From: Aquarana catesbeiana
Taxonomy: Eukaryota > Chordata > Amphibia > Anura > Ranidae
Length of the DNA: 64,000 nt
Reading direction: 5' to 3'
NCBI RefSeq assembly: GCF_042186555.1
Contig: NC_133334.1
Span: 214,640,220 to 214,704,219 of the forward strand
The notes under the pieces were generated by a model that saw only the letters and a list, made by a program, of their open reading frames with translations, was not told where the DNA came from and did not search any database. This document shows positions 10,770 to 20,165 of this stretch, piece after piece (position 1 is the stretch's first letter; each line of letters opens with the position of its first letter). The position numbers and the translations under genes are program-made.

Positions 10770-13205
10770 TTATGATTGCGTGGCCTGCTTTTCCAGAGAA
10801 TAAAAAAAAAAGAAAAAAAAGAAAAAGAGGAAAAGGAGGGAGTGAAGAGGAGAAAAGAGAGGGAAAGAGATATAGAGATATATTCCACGGGGGTCTCGTG
10901 GAATCAAGGTTGATCTATCCGTTGGTGCCAAAGATCCCGTGTTGCCGTGTGTGTCTACCCGGTCAATCAGTCTAGGCGACATGGACTCCATAACCTCCAC
11001 GGCCCTGATTCTGGCATAAAGATCAGGTAGTGTCAGAGGGTTTCGTTGTTTCCATTGAAAGGCCACTAGACATCTAGCCGCCGTTAATATATGTGTGGCC
11101 AACTTTTTGTTTAAACTGGATAATTTAGAGCGGGAAGGCCCAATAAAAAATTTGGGATAGAGAGGGATATCTTCCTCAAACAGCCGATGGAGCATTCCCT
11201 GGACCAAATGGGAGTAAGGCTGGAGGGCTGGACAAGTCCAGTAGATGTGTAATAACGTGCCCCGGTCCTGGAGACATCTCCAGCATCGATCCAAGGCCGA
11301 TGGATATATAGCGTGTAGGCGAGATGATGTTAGGTACCAATAGAAGAGCACCTTGTATATGTTCTCTTTGTAGAGCGTGCACATAGAGCTTTTGGCCGCC
11401 CAAGACCATATAGTGGACCATTGTTCAGGGGATAATTCCTCTCATAGATGTTCCTCCCATCTGCGCATGTATTTATGTTTCCCCTGAGAGACCATATCAT
11501 AGGAGTTTAGGAGTTTATATATGTCTGAAGTCAGTCCTTTCTGTGTAGGGCCGGATAGGATTAAGCATTCGAATGGGGATGGCTTAGAGAATTGAAGGGT
11601 TGGGGTGATGGTAAGTGTGTAGTGCCGAATTTGAAGGTAGCCAAAGAAGGCACTACAGGGGAGCTCCGAGCTCGTGCTTAGTTCTGCATTCATCAAAAGG
11701 TAATAAAACCCTAGACACTGGATTCACCAAGTGTCCATAATGAAAGAGGTTCCTCTGCAACCATGGAGATATCATCTGGAAGGTTAAGCTTTCGGGTAAT
11801 TTGGGGTTGTAGAGGAAAGCTGTAACTAAGGAGGCCTCAGATTGTAGGGAAGTTTTGCGGTTTAGTTGTCTCCAAATGGTTCTTAGTAAGTTCATATTGT
11901 GTAATAGGGAGGTGGGGGGGGGGGGGCATCGGCATTGGAGTTCCATAGTAGGTTGTTCGGGTGGATGGGAGCTAGCCATAATTTTTAATTTTGGTAACCC
12001 AGGATGCTATAGCTCTCGATTGGGCAGCATAGTAGTAATGGTGGAGGTGTGGAAAGGCCAAACCCCCATCATTTTGGGAGGCAAACATAATGGAGCGGGC
12101 TATTTGGTGTGATTTATAATTCCATGTGAAATTTAAGAGGTCAGTCTGGAGTTTTCTGAGCTGAGCAGATGGGATAGGCACTGTTTAGAGTCAGAAAGCA
12201 GTACAGGAGTTTAGGCAATATAGTCATTTTAATCGAGGCAATGCGTCCAAACCAGGATATTGGATAATATCTCCATTTTGACAGAAGGGACCGTATAGAC
12301 GCAAATAGGGGTCTGAAGTTTGCATAGTATAGGGTTTCGTATCGGGGGGTGAGGTACACCCCCAGATATTTAATGGCATGGGATTTCCACATGTATGTAA
12401 AGTTGTCCTGAAAGACGGAGCACATCCGAAGGCAGTAAATTGATTGGGAGGGCTTCTGATTTAGCGGGGTTAACCTTGTATCCCGATAGGGACCCATATT
12501 CCTCCAGGAGTTTATGGAGATTAGGGAGGGTCACGTGCGGTCCTGTTAGGGTTAGGAGAACGTTATCTGCAAACAGTGAGATTTAAAATTCGTGACCTCC
12601 AAACATTATACTACTGATGTTGGAGTTCTGTCTGATCTGGGCCACCAGGGGTTCGATACACAGGGCGAAAAGCAACAGGGAGAGCGGACAACCTTGCCTA
12701 GTTCCATTAGAAATGGGAAAGGAAGTGGATGCAGCAAAAGGTGTTTTGATAGAGGCAGATGGGGTTGCATATAGGTGTCTAATCGTCCTGAGGAACGGCC
12801 CCCGAAAGCCCAGATATTCAAGGGTGGAGAACATAAAAGGCCAGCTAAGCCTATCAAAGGCTTTCTCAGCATCTAAGCTGATTAACATCTTTTTGACTAT
12901 TAATGATGTCTATTAGATTGATGGCTCTTCTGGTGTTGTCTCCTGCCTGGCGCCCTGGGACAAAGCCCACCTGGTCCTTGTGGATCAAGAAAGGAAGGAC
13001 CTTTCGTAATTTCGTAAAAATGTTCAGGTCTGAGTTCAATAAAGCTATGGGTCTGTAATTCCCACACAATATGTGGTCTTTATCAGGTTTGGGTATGAGC
13101 GTAAGTTTTGAAGTCTGCATATCCCGTGGGATTTCATCTTTGTCCATGAATCCATTAAAAAAACGAGTCATATGTGGAAGTAGGCTTGTCAGAAAGGTTT
13201 TATAT
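10770..13205 (-). pseudogene. L1 ORF2, reverse transcriptase and C-terminal part
   Basis: ORF2 of L1 elements encodes the endonuclease/reverse transcriptase that copies L1 RNA at a nicked genomic target. Reading leftwards, the RT blocks are visible: a PKPDKD...YRPIALLN block near 13.1 kb, DQVGFVPGRQAGDN near 12.95 kb, motif A SLDAEKAFDRLSW at about 12,840-12,880, motif B NGTRQGCPLS near 12.7 kb, and the motif C region FADN at 12,562-12,573. The cysteine motif CWRC...H...C near 11,230-11,290 is the usual ORF2 C-terminal knuckle. Frames change several times and a stop precedes motif C by a few codons. The second Asp of the catalytic pair is Asn. The gene is dead. Confidence 0.88.
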
Positions 13206-13756
13206 ATTCATACGGAAGGCTGTTTTGGATTCAGAACAAAAGTTCCGATATTATTATATCTACCCCCGATCAAATTGTTGAATACAAAAGCATGCATGCT
13301 TCAAGTAAGCTCACACTGAGACTGCTTAGTTCAGAGTCAAATTACTTTCTGTTTAATATTTCCGTTTCTTAAGATTTTTATACAATTCCATCAAAAGTTC
13401 TGAGATACGTCAGATAGACTAGCACATACCAACCACAAGTACAAAAATACAGTACATATGGTGCAAGGAACATGACAACGTTTTGGCTTTTAGCTGGTAC
13501 ACATTTGCAGAAGTAAATAATTGTTTTTGCAGCACTTTGCAGCATTCTCTTGCTTCTCTGTGTAATGCTCTTATATTCTGAATGTATTCTGGGAACTCTT
13601 TAGTTCCACAGTAGCGAGGGAAAAGGGTGAGCTTTGCAGAAAAATCTGAATATTGTTTTTAAGGCTTATAAGTGTAGAAGCTGAAACATATATATGTTAG
13701 GTATATAAAGCATGTGTTGGAATAGACAGTTCACCATGATCACATCCATTACAAGG
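13206..13756. mobile_element. Unclassified insertion inside L1 ORF2
   Basis: L1 homology stops after the segment FLTSLLPHM (reading left, about 13,205) and resumes at NKAPGPDG (about 13,757-13,780), which should be about 20 residues apart. The intervening roughly 0.55 kb is AT-rich, has no coding frame, and contains ATATATATG and TATATAAAG motifs near its right end. A solo LTR is possible, but no clean terminal repeat or target duplication was found. Confidence 0.55.
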
Positions 13757-14065
13757 CCATCAGGGCCTGGGGCCTTGTTATTTGGGAGGAGCTTCAAAGT
13801 CTCTGAAATCTCCTCACCAGTGATCGGAGAGTTAAGGGACTGTAGGGCCTCTGCTGGTAAAGTGGCCACCCCGCTGGTTGCGAGGTTCGCACTCGGTCAG
13901 TAAAACTCGTTTGGATCGGTAAATGCGGTATAGAGGGATTGTTATAGAGATCCGAGAAGTGGTCTAGAAAAAATTGGGCAATGTGTGAAGGGTCCCTGCT
14001 GGGTCCCATAGGGCCTGGGGGGGTTGAGGTGTGGGTAGGTATGTTCCTGGAGTTTTAGCGCTAAA
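13757..14065 (-). pseudogene. L1 ORF2, start of RT domain
   Basis: Minus-strand remnant continuing the ORF2 above. NKAPGPDG lies at about 13,757-13,780, the hallmark of the first RT block. Further 5' is a FFLDHFSDLYN segment typical of the linker before RT. Homology runs out at the edge of the Penelope-like element at 14,065. The apurinic-type endonuclease and the rest of the linker, which should lie next, are not found beyond the insertion at 19,570, where the 3' part of ORF1 appears instead. A frameshift separates the FFLDHFSDLYN and NKAPGPDG segments. Confidence 0.75.
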
Positions 14066-14662
14066 CAATCCACTGCCAGTGTGCTTGTATATATCCTCCC
14101 CAGCCATCAGTGTAATCCGAGGTTGAGAAAGGAACGAATGACGGTTCCGAAACGCGTCCCTCATTGATGACATCACATCCCCTCTCCGGCCTTTCGTTTG
14201 CGGTTCAGGCTGGTCACAGAGCCGCTCATCGGATGACATCACTTCCGGGTTCGCAGCCCTCACACGCTGACGACGCCGGCTTCACAGCTGTTCCCTGTGT
14301 TTCACACCGCTGCTGACAGTGACTACATCCATCCTCCTGAAGGCTTCCTCTGATCGTGACCCCTTCCAATGCAGCCTTACCCACGATGTGCCTGTTTTCT
14401 ACTCCTATTTTGTGAGTGTTTTTAACCCAGTTGGGGTATTAAAATTGTTTATCTTCTGCACTTAGAGGCGCCTTTGTTTGTTTTTATGTCATTTTAGACC
14501 CTGCTTCAAGTCTTTTAAAGTTGCAGCCCTTTCTGCTGAAGATTACCATCCTTTCATCCCTTTCAACCAACATTTCTCCCGTTCATTTTTGGACTGCCGA
14601 CCCCTAATAGAGACATCATTTGGACTACGCTAGTCCTGTGCGCCCTATACTACTTTTTATTT
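14066..14662 (+). repeat. Penelope 5' long terminal repeat (pLTR)
   Basis: Direct repeat of 18,966-19,561, starting CAATCCACTGCCAG and ending TACTTTTTATTT. It contains the hammerhead-like fold at 14,105-14,169. A minus-strand open frame of about 65 residues recurs in both copies only because the DNA is identical. Confidence 0.95.
14105..14169 (+). ncRNA. Degenerate type-I hammerhead ribozyme in 5' pLTR
   Basis: Stem I pairs CATC (14,105-14,108) with GATG (14,166-14,169) and GAGG (14,119-14,122) with CCTC (14,159-14,162). Stem II is GGAAC/GTTCC around an 8-base loop. GAAA follows, then the self-complementary ACGCGT as minimal stem III and a C at the expected cleavage position (14,158). The core reads TTGAGAA where CUGANGA is required, so two invariant positions are changed, and there is an extra A before stem II. 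The fold is clear; self-cleavage is doubtful. Confidence 0.6.
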
Positions 14663-14948
14663 CTATTGTTTTCATATGAAGCTATTTTTAGGTTGACGCA
14701 CGGACTCCTGTATTCAGCATCAGATTGTTGGTCTCTTCTTACACATATATCCTGAGTTTATATGCCACCTGCGTACATGTGTCTCCCATATGCATATTTT
14801 TCGTTTATGTAAGTTTATTTACTGCACAGTTGTTTTTTAATAGTTTTTTAATAATTTTGTATAATTTTATTTATTTATTTATTTATTTTTTTTTATATCC
14901 AATCCTTTTTCATTTTTTCGGTTTTCCACCAATTTCCTTTCCTGAGTC
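14663..14948 (+). other. Penelope 5' leader
   Basis: T-rich non-coding segment between the 5' pLTR and the first ORF, with a TTTATTTATTTATT run near 14,868-14,885. No promoter motif is convincing; in this family transcription is thought to start within the upstream pLTR. Confidence 0.5.
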
Positions 14949-16073
14949 ATGGATTTTTTGTCCGAAATAGATTCTTTAAAATACTCTAAAATAAATGACA
15001 TTCTAGCAATCATACCCATAGGTTTCTTTACACCTACACTACAATTTTCTCATGTAGAATATAAATCTCTCTGTTCACTGTTCCGAAAATTAGAAAGACT
15101 AGTCATCTCTGCTAACCAGCAGTGGTGGGATGAATTTTTTCTTCTCAAATATCTGTCTGCCCACATTACCCCTAGAGGCCTGAGAATTTTAAAAACATGC
15201 TCTTTCCTAGACCCAGAGTCCCAGAGAGAATGGTCCTCCATATCTGAATTCTGCACCAACAAATGGATCAGAATTATCTCTGCACAGAGACATATTAAAT
15301 ATGAACAATGTCTCCACCAAATAAAAACAGTATTTTCCCACATTGCAGATCTCACCACCCATTTACCTTCCTCATGGCTGTCCATCTTAACCAAACTTTC
15401 CCATAAAAAAGAAGACGCTCTGATAAAACAAAAATTGGGGAAATTTAGCAGAGACTTGAAAGACTATAGTAGTAACAACGTTTTTTCCTGGAAACGCAAA
15501 TCCGTTCACAGTCTTCCATCCCTTATGGATATCAATCCGTTTGCTCCCATTGTCCCTCGTAAAATATTCCCCTCCAATAAAACAACAACTTCCAACACAG
15601 CAGCTGCTGGTGGAGGGAGTTTGCAGAATAAGGTAATCAATACCACTGCCTTGGCACCCACGACACCATCCCCTACTGACAGTTCAATTCTTGTTCAGCC
15701 TATACAGATGACACAAGTAACCCCCACTTCCACTGTACTTAACATCCCCAATGCCCTTCCTTGTTCTACTATTACTTCAGATAGCCAACAGAGTACTGGC
15801 AATACTGTTAATAACACATGTGTTCCATCTATAACATCCCCTGTTTCTTTGGTATCTTTTGGCTCCAACTCCTCACTTATCACACCCCTTGCAACCACTT
15901 CATCTTCAGAACTAACTGCGGTCCCTTTTTTAGTGCTCGATCTTCCTCGGACAAAACCACAAAAAAGAAAACACACAGAAGAGGATGTCAAGGCAGAGGC
16001 AATAAGCAACACTCCAGACCCCAGCAAAAAGAGAGTACTGTTAAAATCTTCAACCTCTCCTCCCATGTCCTAA
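14949..16073 (+). CDS. Penelope upstream ORF (ORF1), unknown function
   Basis: A 374-residue open frame starting at the first ATG after the leader. The N-terminal half (residues 1-195) is helical-looking and rich in Lys, Leu and Trp. The second half is low-complexity Thr/Ser/Pro/Asn and ends in a basic stretch, PQKRKHTEEDVK, that could be a nuclear localisation signal. I recognise no domain. It overlaps the next ORF by about 250 bases in a different frame and stops at 16,073, just after the conserved start of that protein. The two may be separate products, or one polyprotein joined by a -1 shift or broken by a one-base indel. The absence of stops over 1.1 kb in a young element argues that it is translated. 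Confidence 0.75.
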   Translation: MDFLSEIDSLKYSKINDILAIIPIGFFTPTLQFSHVEYKSLCSLFRKLERLVISANQQWWDEFFLLKYLSAHITPRGLRILKTCSFLDPESQREWSSISEFCTNKWIRIISAQRHIKYEQCLHQIKTVFSHIADLTTHLPSSWLSILTKLSHKKEDALIKQKLGKFSRDLKDYSSNNVFSWKRKSVHSLPSLMDINPFAPIVPRKIFPSNKTTTSNTAAAGGGSLQNKVINTTALAPTTPSPTDSSILVQPIQMTQVTPTSTVLNIPNALPCSTITSDSQQSTGNTVNNTCVPSITSPVSLVSFGSNSSLITPLATTSSSELTAVPFLVLDLPRTKPQKRKHTEEDVKAEAISNTPDPSKKRVLLKSSTSPPMS

Positions 16074-18481
16074 CTAATGACGAAATCTCCTTACTTAGTC
16101 GAGGTCTTAATTTTGCTCCATCTGCTGCTCCCAATCCCTTCCTTCTCTTCAAAGATTTGAATACATTTGTCCGTCTCCTTACTTTAAAAAGATTTTTCAA
16201 CATCCAATCCAATAAACATCGTTCACATGTTGATTCAAACACACTTGAAGTGTCCCATAATACTACTGAGGCTCATACTGACAGTGATCCCCTTTCCATT
16301 TTAGAAGAATTGTACTATCATCCCTCCATCTTATCCTCTCCTTCAGCAGATCACGATAATGATTTTGTGCTGTACACGCAACATCTGATAACTTCTCCAC
16401 CCATTCAAAACACCACCCTCAAACCCACATCGGTCTTCTATCCAACCCAGTCCAAAGGCCCATGTATCGATGCGTTTTATCGCATCGTTCATGCAGAAAT
16501 ACAGGAGCTGTGTAATAACAATAAAAATAAGAATAAAAACTCCATCTCCAACCTTACCCATCATGAACAAAGAGCTCTTGACACACTCACCAACAATCTA
16601 GAACTGGTTATAAAGAGTGCTGACAAAGGGGGAGGTATAGTGATACAGAATAGAGCTGATTATGTCTCTGAAGCCATGCGACTATTATCTGACACCAATA
16701 CATATATCAGACTCAATAAAGATCCCTTACCCGTATTCACCACCGAAGCTTCTTCTCTGGTTAAAAAAGCACTGAAGGAAAACATCATCACACCACAAGA
16801 GGCCTCTTTTTTAGTTAAAGAAGTACATTTCACTCCCTACTTTTACCACCTGCCCAAGGTGCATAAAGACCTTAAAACACCACCTGGGCGACCGATTGTG
16901 GCCTCTATGGATAGCATCAGTAGTGGACTATCACAGTACATAGATCAATTCCTCCAGCCACTGGCCCAATCTCTCCAGTCACATATTAGAGATGGCGTTC
17001 ATCTGCTGGAAACTTTAACTACCTACTCCTGGGACACAAACTACCACTGGGCCTCTCTAGATGTTCAATCCCTTTATACATCTATACCTCATGAAGTGGG
17101 CCTCAATGCCCTACAGTTCTTTCTCTGTCAAGATCCCATGCTCAATCCAAGGCAAGCTTCCTTTATTGTTGAGGCCACTTCCTTTTGTCTTACACACAAT
17201 TATTTTAAATTTGAGGACAACTTCTTTTTGCAGCTACAGGGGACAGCTATGGGGGCGCATTTTGCGCCCTCATATGCGAACCTTACCATGGGGCATTGGG
17301 AGCATCAATATATATGGAACAACAATCCATTTTTTTCCCATATTGTTTTTTATGGCCGCTATATAGATGACGTGATCATCATTTGGGATGGCAGTGTATC
17401 AGTATTCTCAGACTTTGTTACATATTGCAACACCAATAATATGGGCCTTACCTTTACCTCTGTTATTGACCCAAACAAATTAGCCTTTTTGGACCTCAAA
17501 CTGTTTTGGATAGGTAAGGAGATACACGCCAAAAACTTCACCAAACCAACAGCTGGAAATTCTTTCCTCCACTATAAGAGCTGTCACCACCCTCTTTGGC
17601 TAAACAAAGTACCTAAGAGCCAGTTCTGTAGGCTTAATAAGAACTGTACATTACAGGGTGATTATGATACTGAAGGTCTCATCCTAAAAGAAAAATTTCT
17701 TGAAAAGGGATTCCCCGTTGATCTCGTGGATACAGCGTATCAAAAATATAAGAGTAAACCGCCTACTGATAATTCCCATCCACGCCAAAACACTGACGAT
17801 AGTAATCCACGATTTATTACCCAATTCCATACCCAATACAAACAAATGGAAAATATCGTTAAAAAACATTGGCCTCTACTATTACAAGACGAACATCTAC
17901 TTCCCACTCTGTCTGATAGACCCCAATTTGCCTATAGGAAGGCACCCAATATTAAGAGTAAGGTAGCGACCAGCAAACTCAGGGCTAGACCTCCACCTCC
18001 TGGTCATCATATGCCCACCTTCCTAGCTATTTCTGGGATGTATCAGTGCCGCAAACCCCTCTGCAAGACCTGTCGGTTTGTGACACATGGCCAGAAAGAT
18101 TTTCACGTCAAAGGCAAAACATATCCAATAAAGGGCTTCCACACATGTTCCTCTGACCATGTCATATATTGCCTCACTTGTCCCTGTGGTCTATTTTATG
18201 TAGGGCGCACTATCCGGCCACTACGGAAACGGTTTGGTGAACACCGTCGCTTTATTGAAGGTGGACTAGATAATCACAGTGTCCCCAAACATTATCTACA
18301 CGTCCATGATAAGTCCACTAGCGGCCTCAGAGTATGGGTCATTGAGGCAATGTCAAAAGATCTCCCCCCAGCTGAACGTTACCGACGACTATGCCATAGA
18401 GAAATGTATTGGATATTTCTATTAAATGTTTTAGCCCCTGGAGGGTTAAACGAGGACTTCGAAGTTAGTGCCATACTTTGA
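15818..18481 (+). CDS. Penelope reverse transcriptase with GIY-YIG endonuclease (ORF2)
   Basis: An 887-residue open frame, intact. The Penelope N-terminal block (VKIFNLSSHVLTNDE) starts near residue 73. The DKG motif (ADKGGGIVI) is at about 268-276. RT motifs follow: A with Asp415 in SLDVQSLYTS, B at LQGTAMGAHFAPS (about 473-485), and C as YIDD at 515-518 with both catalytic Asp present. A cysteine cluster (CRKPLCKTC) precedes the GIY-YIG nuclease, seen as GLFYVGRT at 791-798 followed by RKRFGEH. Together they nick the target and copy the element RNA. The ATG at 15,818 lies in sequence better explained by ORF1, and the next in-frame Met is beyond the DKG motif. Initiation is therefore at 15,818 or, more likely, by frameshift from ORF1 near 16,025. 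Confidence 0.93.
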   Translation: MCSIYNIPCFFGIFWLQLLTYHTPCNHFIFRTNCGPFFSARSSSDKTTKKKTHRRGCQGRGNKQHSRPQQKESTVKIFNLSSHVLTNDEISLLSRGLNFAPSAAPNPFLLFKDLNTFVRLLTLKRFFNIQSNKHRSHVDSNTLEVSHNTTEAHTDSDPLSILEELYYHPSILSSPSADHDNDFVLYTQHLITSPPIQNTTLKPTSVFYPTQSKGPCIDAFYRIVHAEIQELCNNNKNKNKNSISNLTHHEQRALDTLTNNLELVIKSADKGGGIVIQNRADYVSEAMRLLSDTNTYIRLNKDPLPVFTTEASSLVKKALKENIITPQEASFLVKEVHFTPYFYHLPKVHKDLKTPPGRPIVASMDSISSGLSQYIDQFLQPLAQSLQSHIRDGVHLLETLTTYSWDTNYHWASLDVQSLYTSIPHEVGLNALQFFLCQDPMLNPRQASFIVEATSFCLTHNYFKFEDNFFLQLQGTAMGAHFAPSYANLTMGHWEHQYIWNNNPFFSHIVFYGRYIDDVIIIWDGSVSVFSDFVTYCNTNNMGLTFTSVIDPNKLAFLDLKLFWIGKEIHAKNFTKPTAGNSFLHYKSCHHPLWLNKVPKSQFCRLNKNCTLQGDYDTEGLILKEKFLEKGFPVDLVDTAYQKYKSKPPTDNSHPRQNTDDSNPRFITQFHTQYKQMENIVKKHWPLLLQDEHLLPTLSDRPQFAYRKAPNIKSKVATSKLRARPPPPGHHMPTFLAISGMYQCRKPLCKTCRFVTHGQKDFHVKGKTYPIKGFHTCSSDHVIYCLTCPCGLFYVGRTIRPLRKRFGEHRRFIEGGLDNHSVPKHYLHVHDKSTSGLRVWVIEAMSKDLPPAERYRRLCHREMYWIFLLNVLAPGGLNEDFEVSAIL

Positions 18482-18965
18482 CAATACATTTCTTTACCAC
18501 ACTTATCTTATCTCCCCCCCCCCCTTTTTTTTAGAATTTTTAATAAAAAGATGTTTTATTATCACTAATACTTTTATTTCCACATACCCTCTTTTATTCG
18601 AATCTATGGGCGTTCTCATGTCATATTCTTTATATATATTTTTTATATATTTTTATATGATGATATTTTAATGTTACTAATGTCATGCATGGTCCCCTTT
18701 TTTCTCCCCCCCCCCCCCTTTCTTGTTACCCATTTGCGGACAATTTGTTATGTGCAGCATTTTTTATGATCTGTCAGACCCACACATTGGGTACTTTGAT
18801 TGTCATACAGATCGTTTTTAACCTTTATTATCACCATCCTTGATTTTATTTTCTTCAATTGGTTTGTTTTTTCGTTTTTCAGCATGCTATTGCAGGTGTG
18901 TGTCTACATTCATATGCATTCACTAGACCTATTGTTATTTAACCTTGTTATCCCCGCCCCCCGGC
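18482..18965 (+). other. Penelope 3' non-coding region
   Basis: T-rich sequence with two homopolymeric C runs (about 18,515-18,524 and 18,707-18,718), each followed by T. No coding frame. It ends directly at the 3' pLTR. Confidence 0.6.
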
Positions 18966-19561
18966 CAATCCACTGCCAGTGTGCTTGTATATATCCTCCC
19001 CAGCCATCAGTGTAATCCGAGGTTGAGAAAGGAACGAATGACGGTTCCGAAACGCGTCCCTCATTGATGACATCACATCCCCTCTCCGGCCTTTCGTTTG
19101 CGGTTCAGGCTGGTCACAGAGCCGCTCATCGGATGACATCACTTCCGGGTTCGCAGCCCTCACACGCTGACGACGCCGGCTTCACAGCTGTTCCCTGTGT
19201 TTCACACCGCTGCTGACAGTGACTACATCCATCCTCCTGAAGGCTTCCTCTGATCGTGACCCCTTCCAATGCAGCCTTACCCACGATGTGCCTGTTTTCT
19301 ACTCCTATTTTGTAAGTGTTTTTAACCCAGTTGGGGTATTAAAATTGTTTATCTTCTGCACTTAGAGGCGCCTTTGTTTGTTTTTATGTCATTTTAGACC
19401 CTGCTTCAAGTCTTTTAAAGTTGCAGCCCTTTCTGCTGAAGATTACCATCCTTTCATCCCTTTCAACCAACATTTCTCCCGTTCATTTTTGGACTGCCGA
19501 CCCCTAATAGAGACATCATTTGGACTACGCTAGTCCTGTGCGCCCTATACTACTTTTTATT
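18966..19561 (+). repeat. Penelope 3' long terminal repeat (pLTR)
   Basis: Same orientation as the 5' copy, one mismatch over about 597 bp. Homology to L1 ORF1 resumes about 10 bases beyond its right end. Confidence 0.95.
19005..19069 (+). ncRNA. Degenerate type-I hammerhead ribozyme in 3' pLTR
   Basis: Identical to the 5' copy: stem I CATC/GATG and GAGG/CCTC, stem II GGAAC (19,031-19,035) with GTTCC (19,044-19,048), GAAA at 19,049-19,052, palindromic ACGCGT, expected cleavage after C19,058. The core is TTGAGAA. Because both pLTRs carry the same changes, the source element already had them. Confidence 0.6.
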
Positions 19562-19569
19562 TTTTTGTT

Positions 19570-20165
19570 TCTGTAGGGTGATCCAGGATAGATCTGGAAA
19601 GAGTTGGATTGGAGTGCGGTCAACAAGGATAGGTTTAATCACCCAGGCTTTGCGCATGATGTCCTCTTTTAAAGCGAATGTGTGCACTCTGCAGATTACA
19701 TCTCTAGGTTTGGATGCTTGGTCTTTAGGGTTCAAAGCTCTATGAGCCCTGTCCATTTCAATGTGTGTGGAAGCTGGAACTTTTAGCAAGTTGCTGAAGA
19801 TTGTTTGGAAGACCGATTGCAGATCCTGAGGGCCAGAGGACTCCGGGAGGCCACAGATCCTGATATTGTTGCGGCGGTTGCGATTGTCTAAGTCTTCCAA
19901 GCGGCGTTGCATGTCACAGAGCATAAAGTGGTCGTCCATCTGTTGGGATTGGACTTGATGGACAGTGAGCTTAGTGGCTTGCAGGTTCTCATCTAGGTCT
20001 TCCATCTGAGTGGCCAGCTGATGGAAGTCCGCTTGCAGAGCTTTGATCTCACTACGACAGGCTTCTTTGACCTCAGGGATCAGCAGCTTAAAGTCATCTT
20101 TGGTGGGTAGTAAGTGCAGTTGTTCCCACCAGGAGACCAGTTCATCTGTCCTCTGTAAGAATGGA
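19570..20165 (-). pseudogene. L1 ORF1, coiled-coil and RNA-binding part
   Basis: Minus-strand open reading from about 20,165 down to 19,570. It shows a coiled-coil (heptad-like KALQADFHQLATQ... MEDLDENLQATKL), then NRRNNIRICGLPES, the start of the L1 ORF1 RNA-recognition domain, and a C-terminal segment to about LFPDLSWITLQ. The reading breaks off at the Penelope-like insertion, losing the end of the C-terminal domain. ORF1 proteins bind L1 RNA and act as nucleic-acid chaperones. A 167-bp part of this segment is repeated at 20,951-21,117. Confidence 0.85.
19999..20165. repeat. 167-bp duplication, copy 1
   Basis: Apparently identical to 20,951-21,117. It lies inside the coiled-coil region of L1 ORF1 and abuts the left side of the 785-bp insertion. 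Confidence 0.95.

Larger units (their letters stand above)
14066..19561 (+). mobile_element. Penelope-like retroelement, near-complete and young
   Basis: A 5.5-kb element with about 597-bp direct terminal repeats at 14,066-14,662 and 18,966-19,561. A line-by-line comparison at an offset of 4,900 shows one mismatch (G at 14,414, A at 19,314). Between them are a 5' leader, an ORF of unknown function (14,949-16,073), an overlapping ORF with the Penelope DKG motif, RT and GIY-YIG endonuclease (to 18,481), and a C/T-rich 3' region. Penelope-like elements copy by target-primed reverse transcription using a GIY-YIG nuclease. The near-identity of the repeats argues for recent insertion. It sits in the minus-strand L1, and no target duplication was evident. 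Confidence 0.93.

Noticed and set aside
13206..13756. Solo LTR in L1 ORF2
   Set aside because: A TATATAAAG-like motif is present, but no TG...CA boundary or short target duplication could be confirmed.
13964..14263. Minus-strand frame recurring at 18,948-19,163
   Set aside because: It exists twice only because the Penelope terminal repeats are identical; no conserved domain, and it is antisense to the ribozyme fold.
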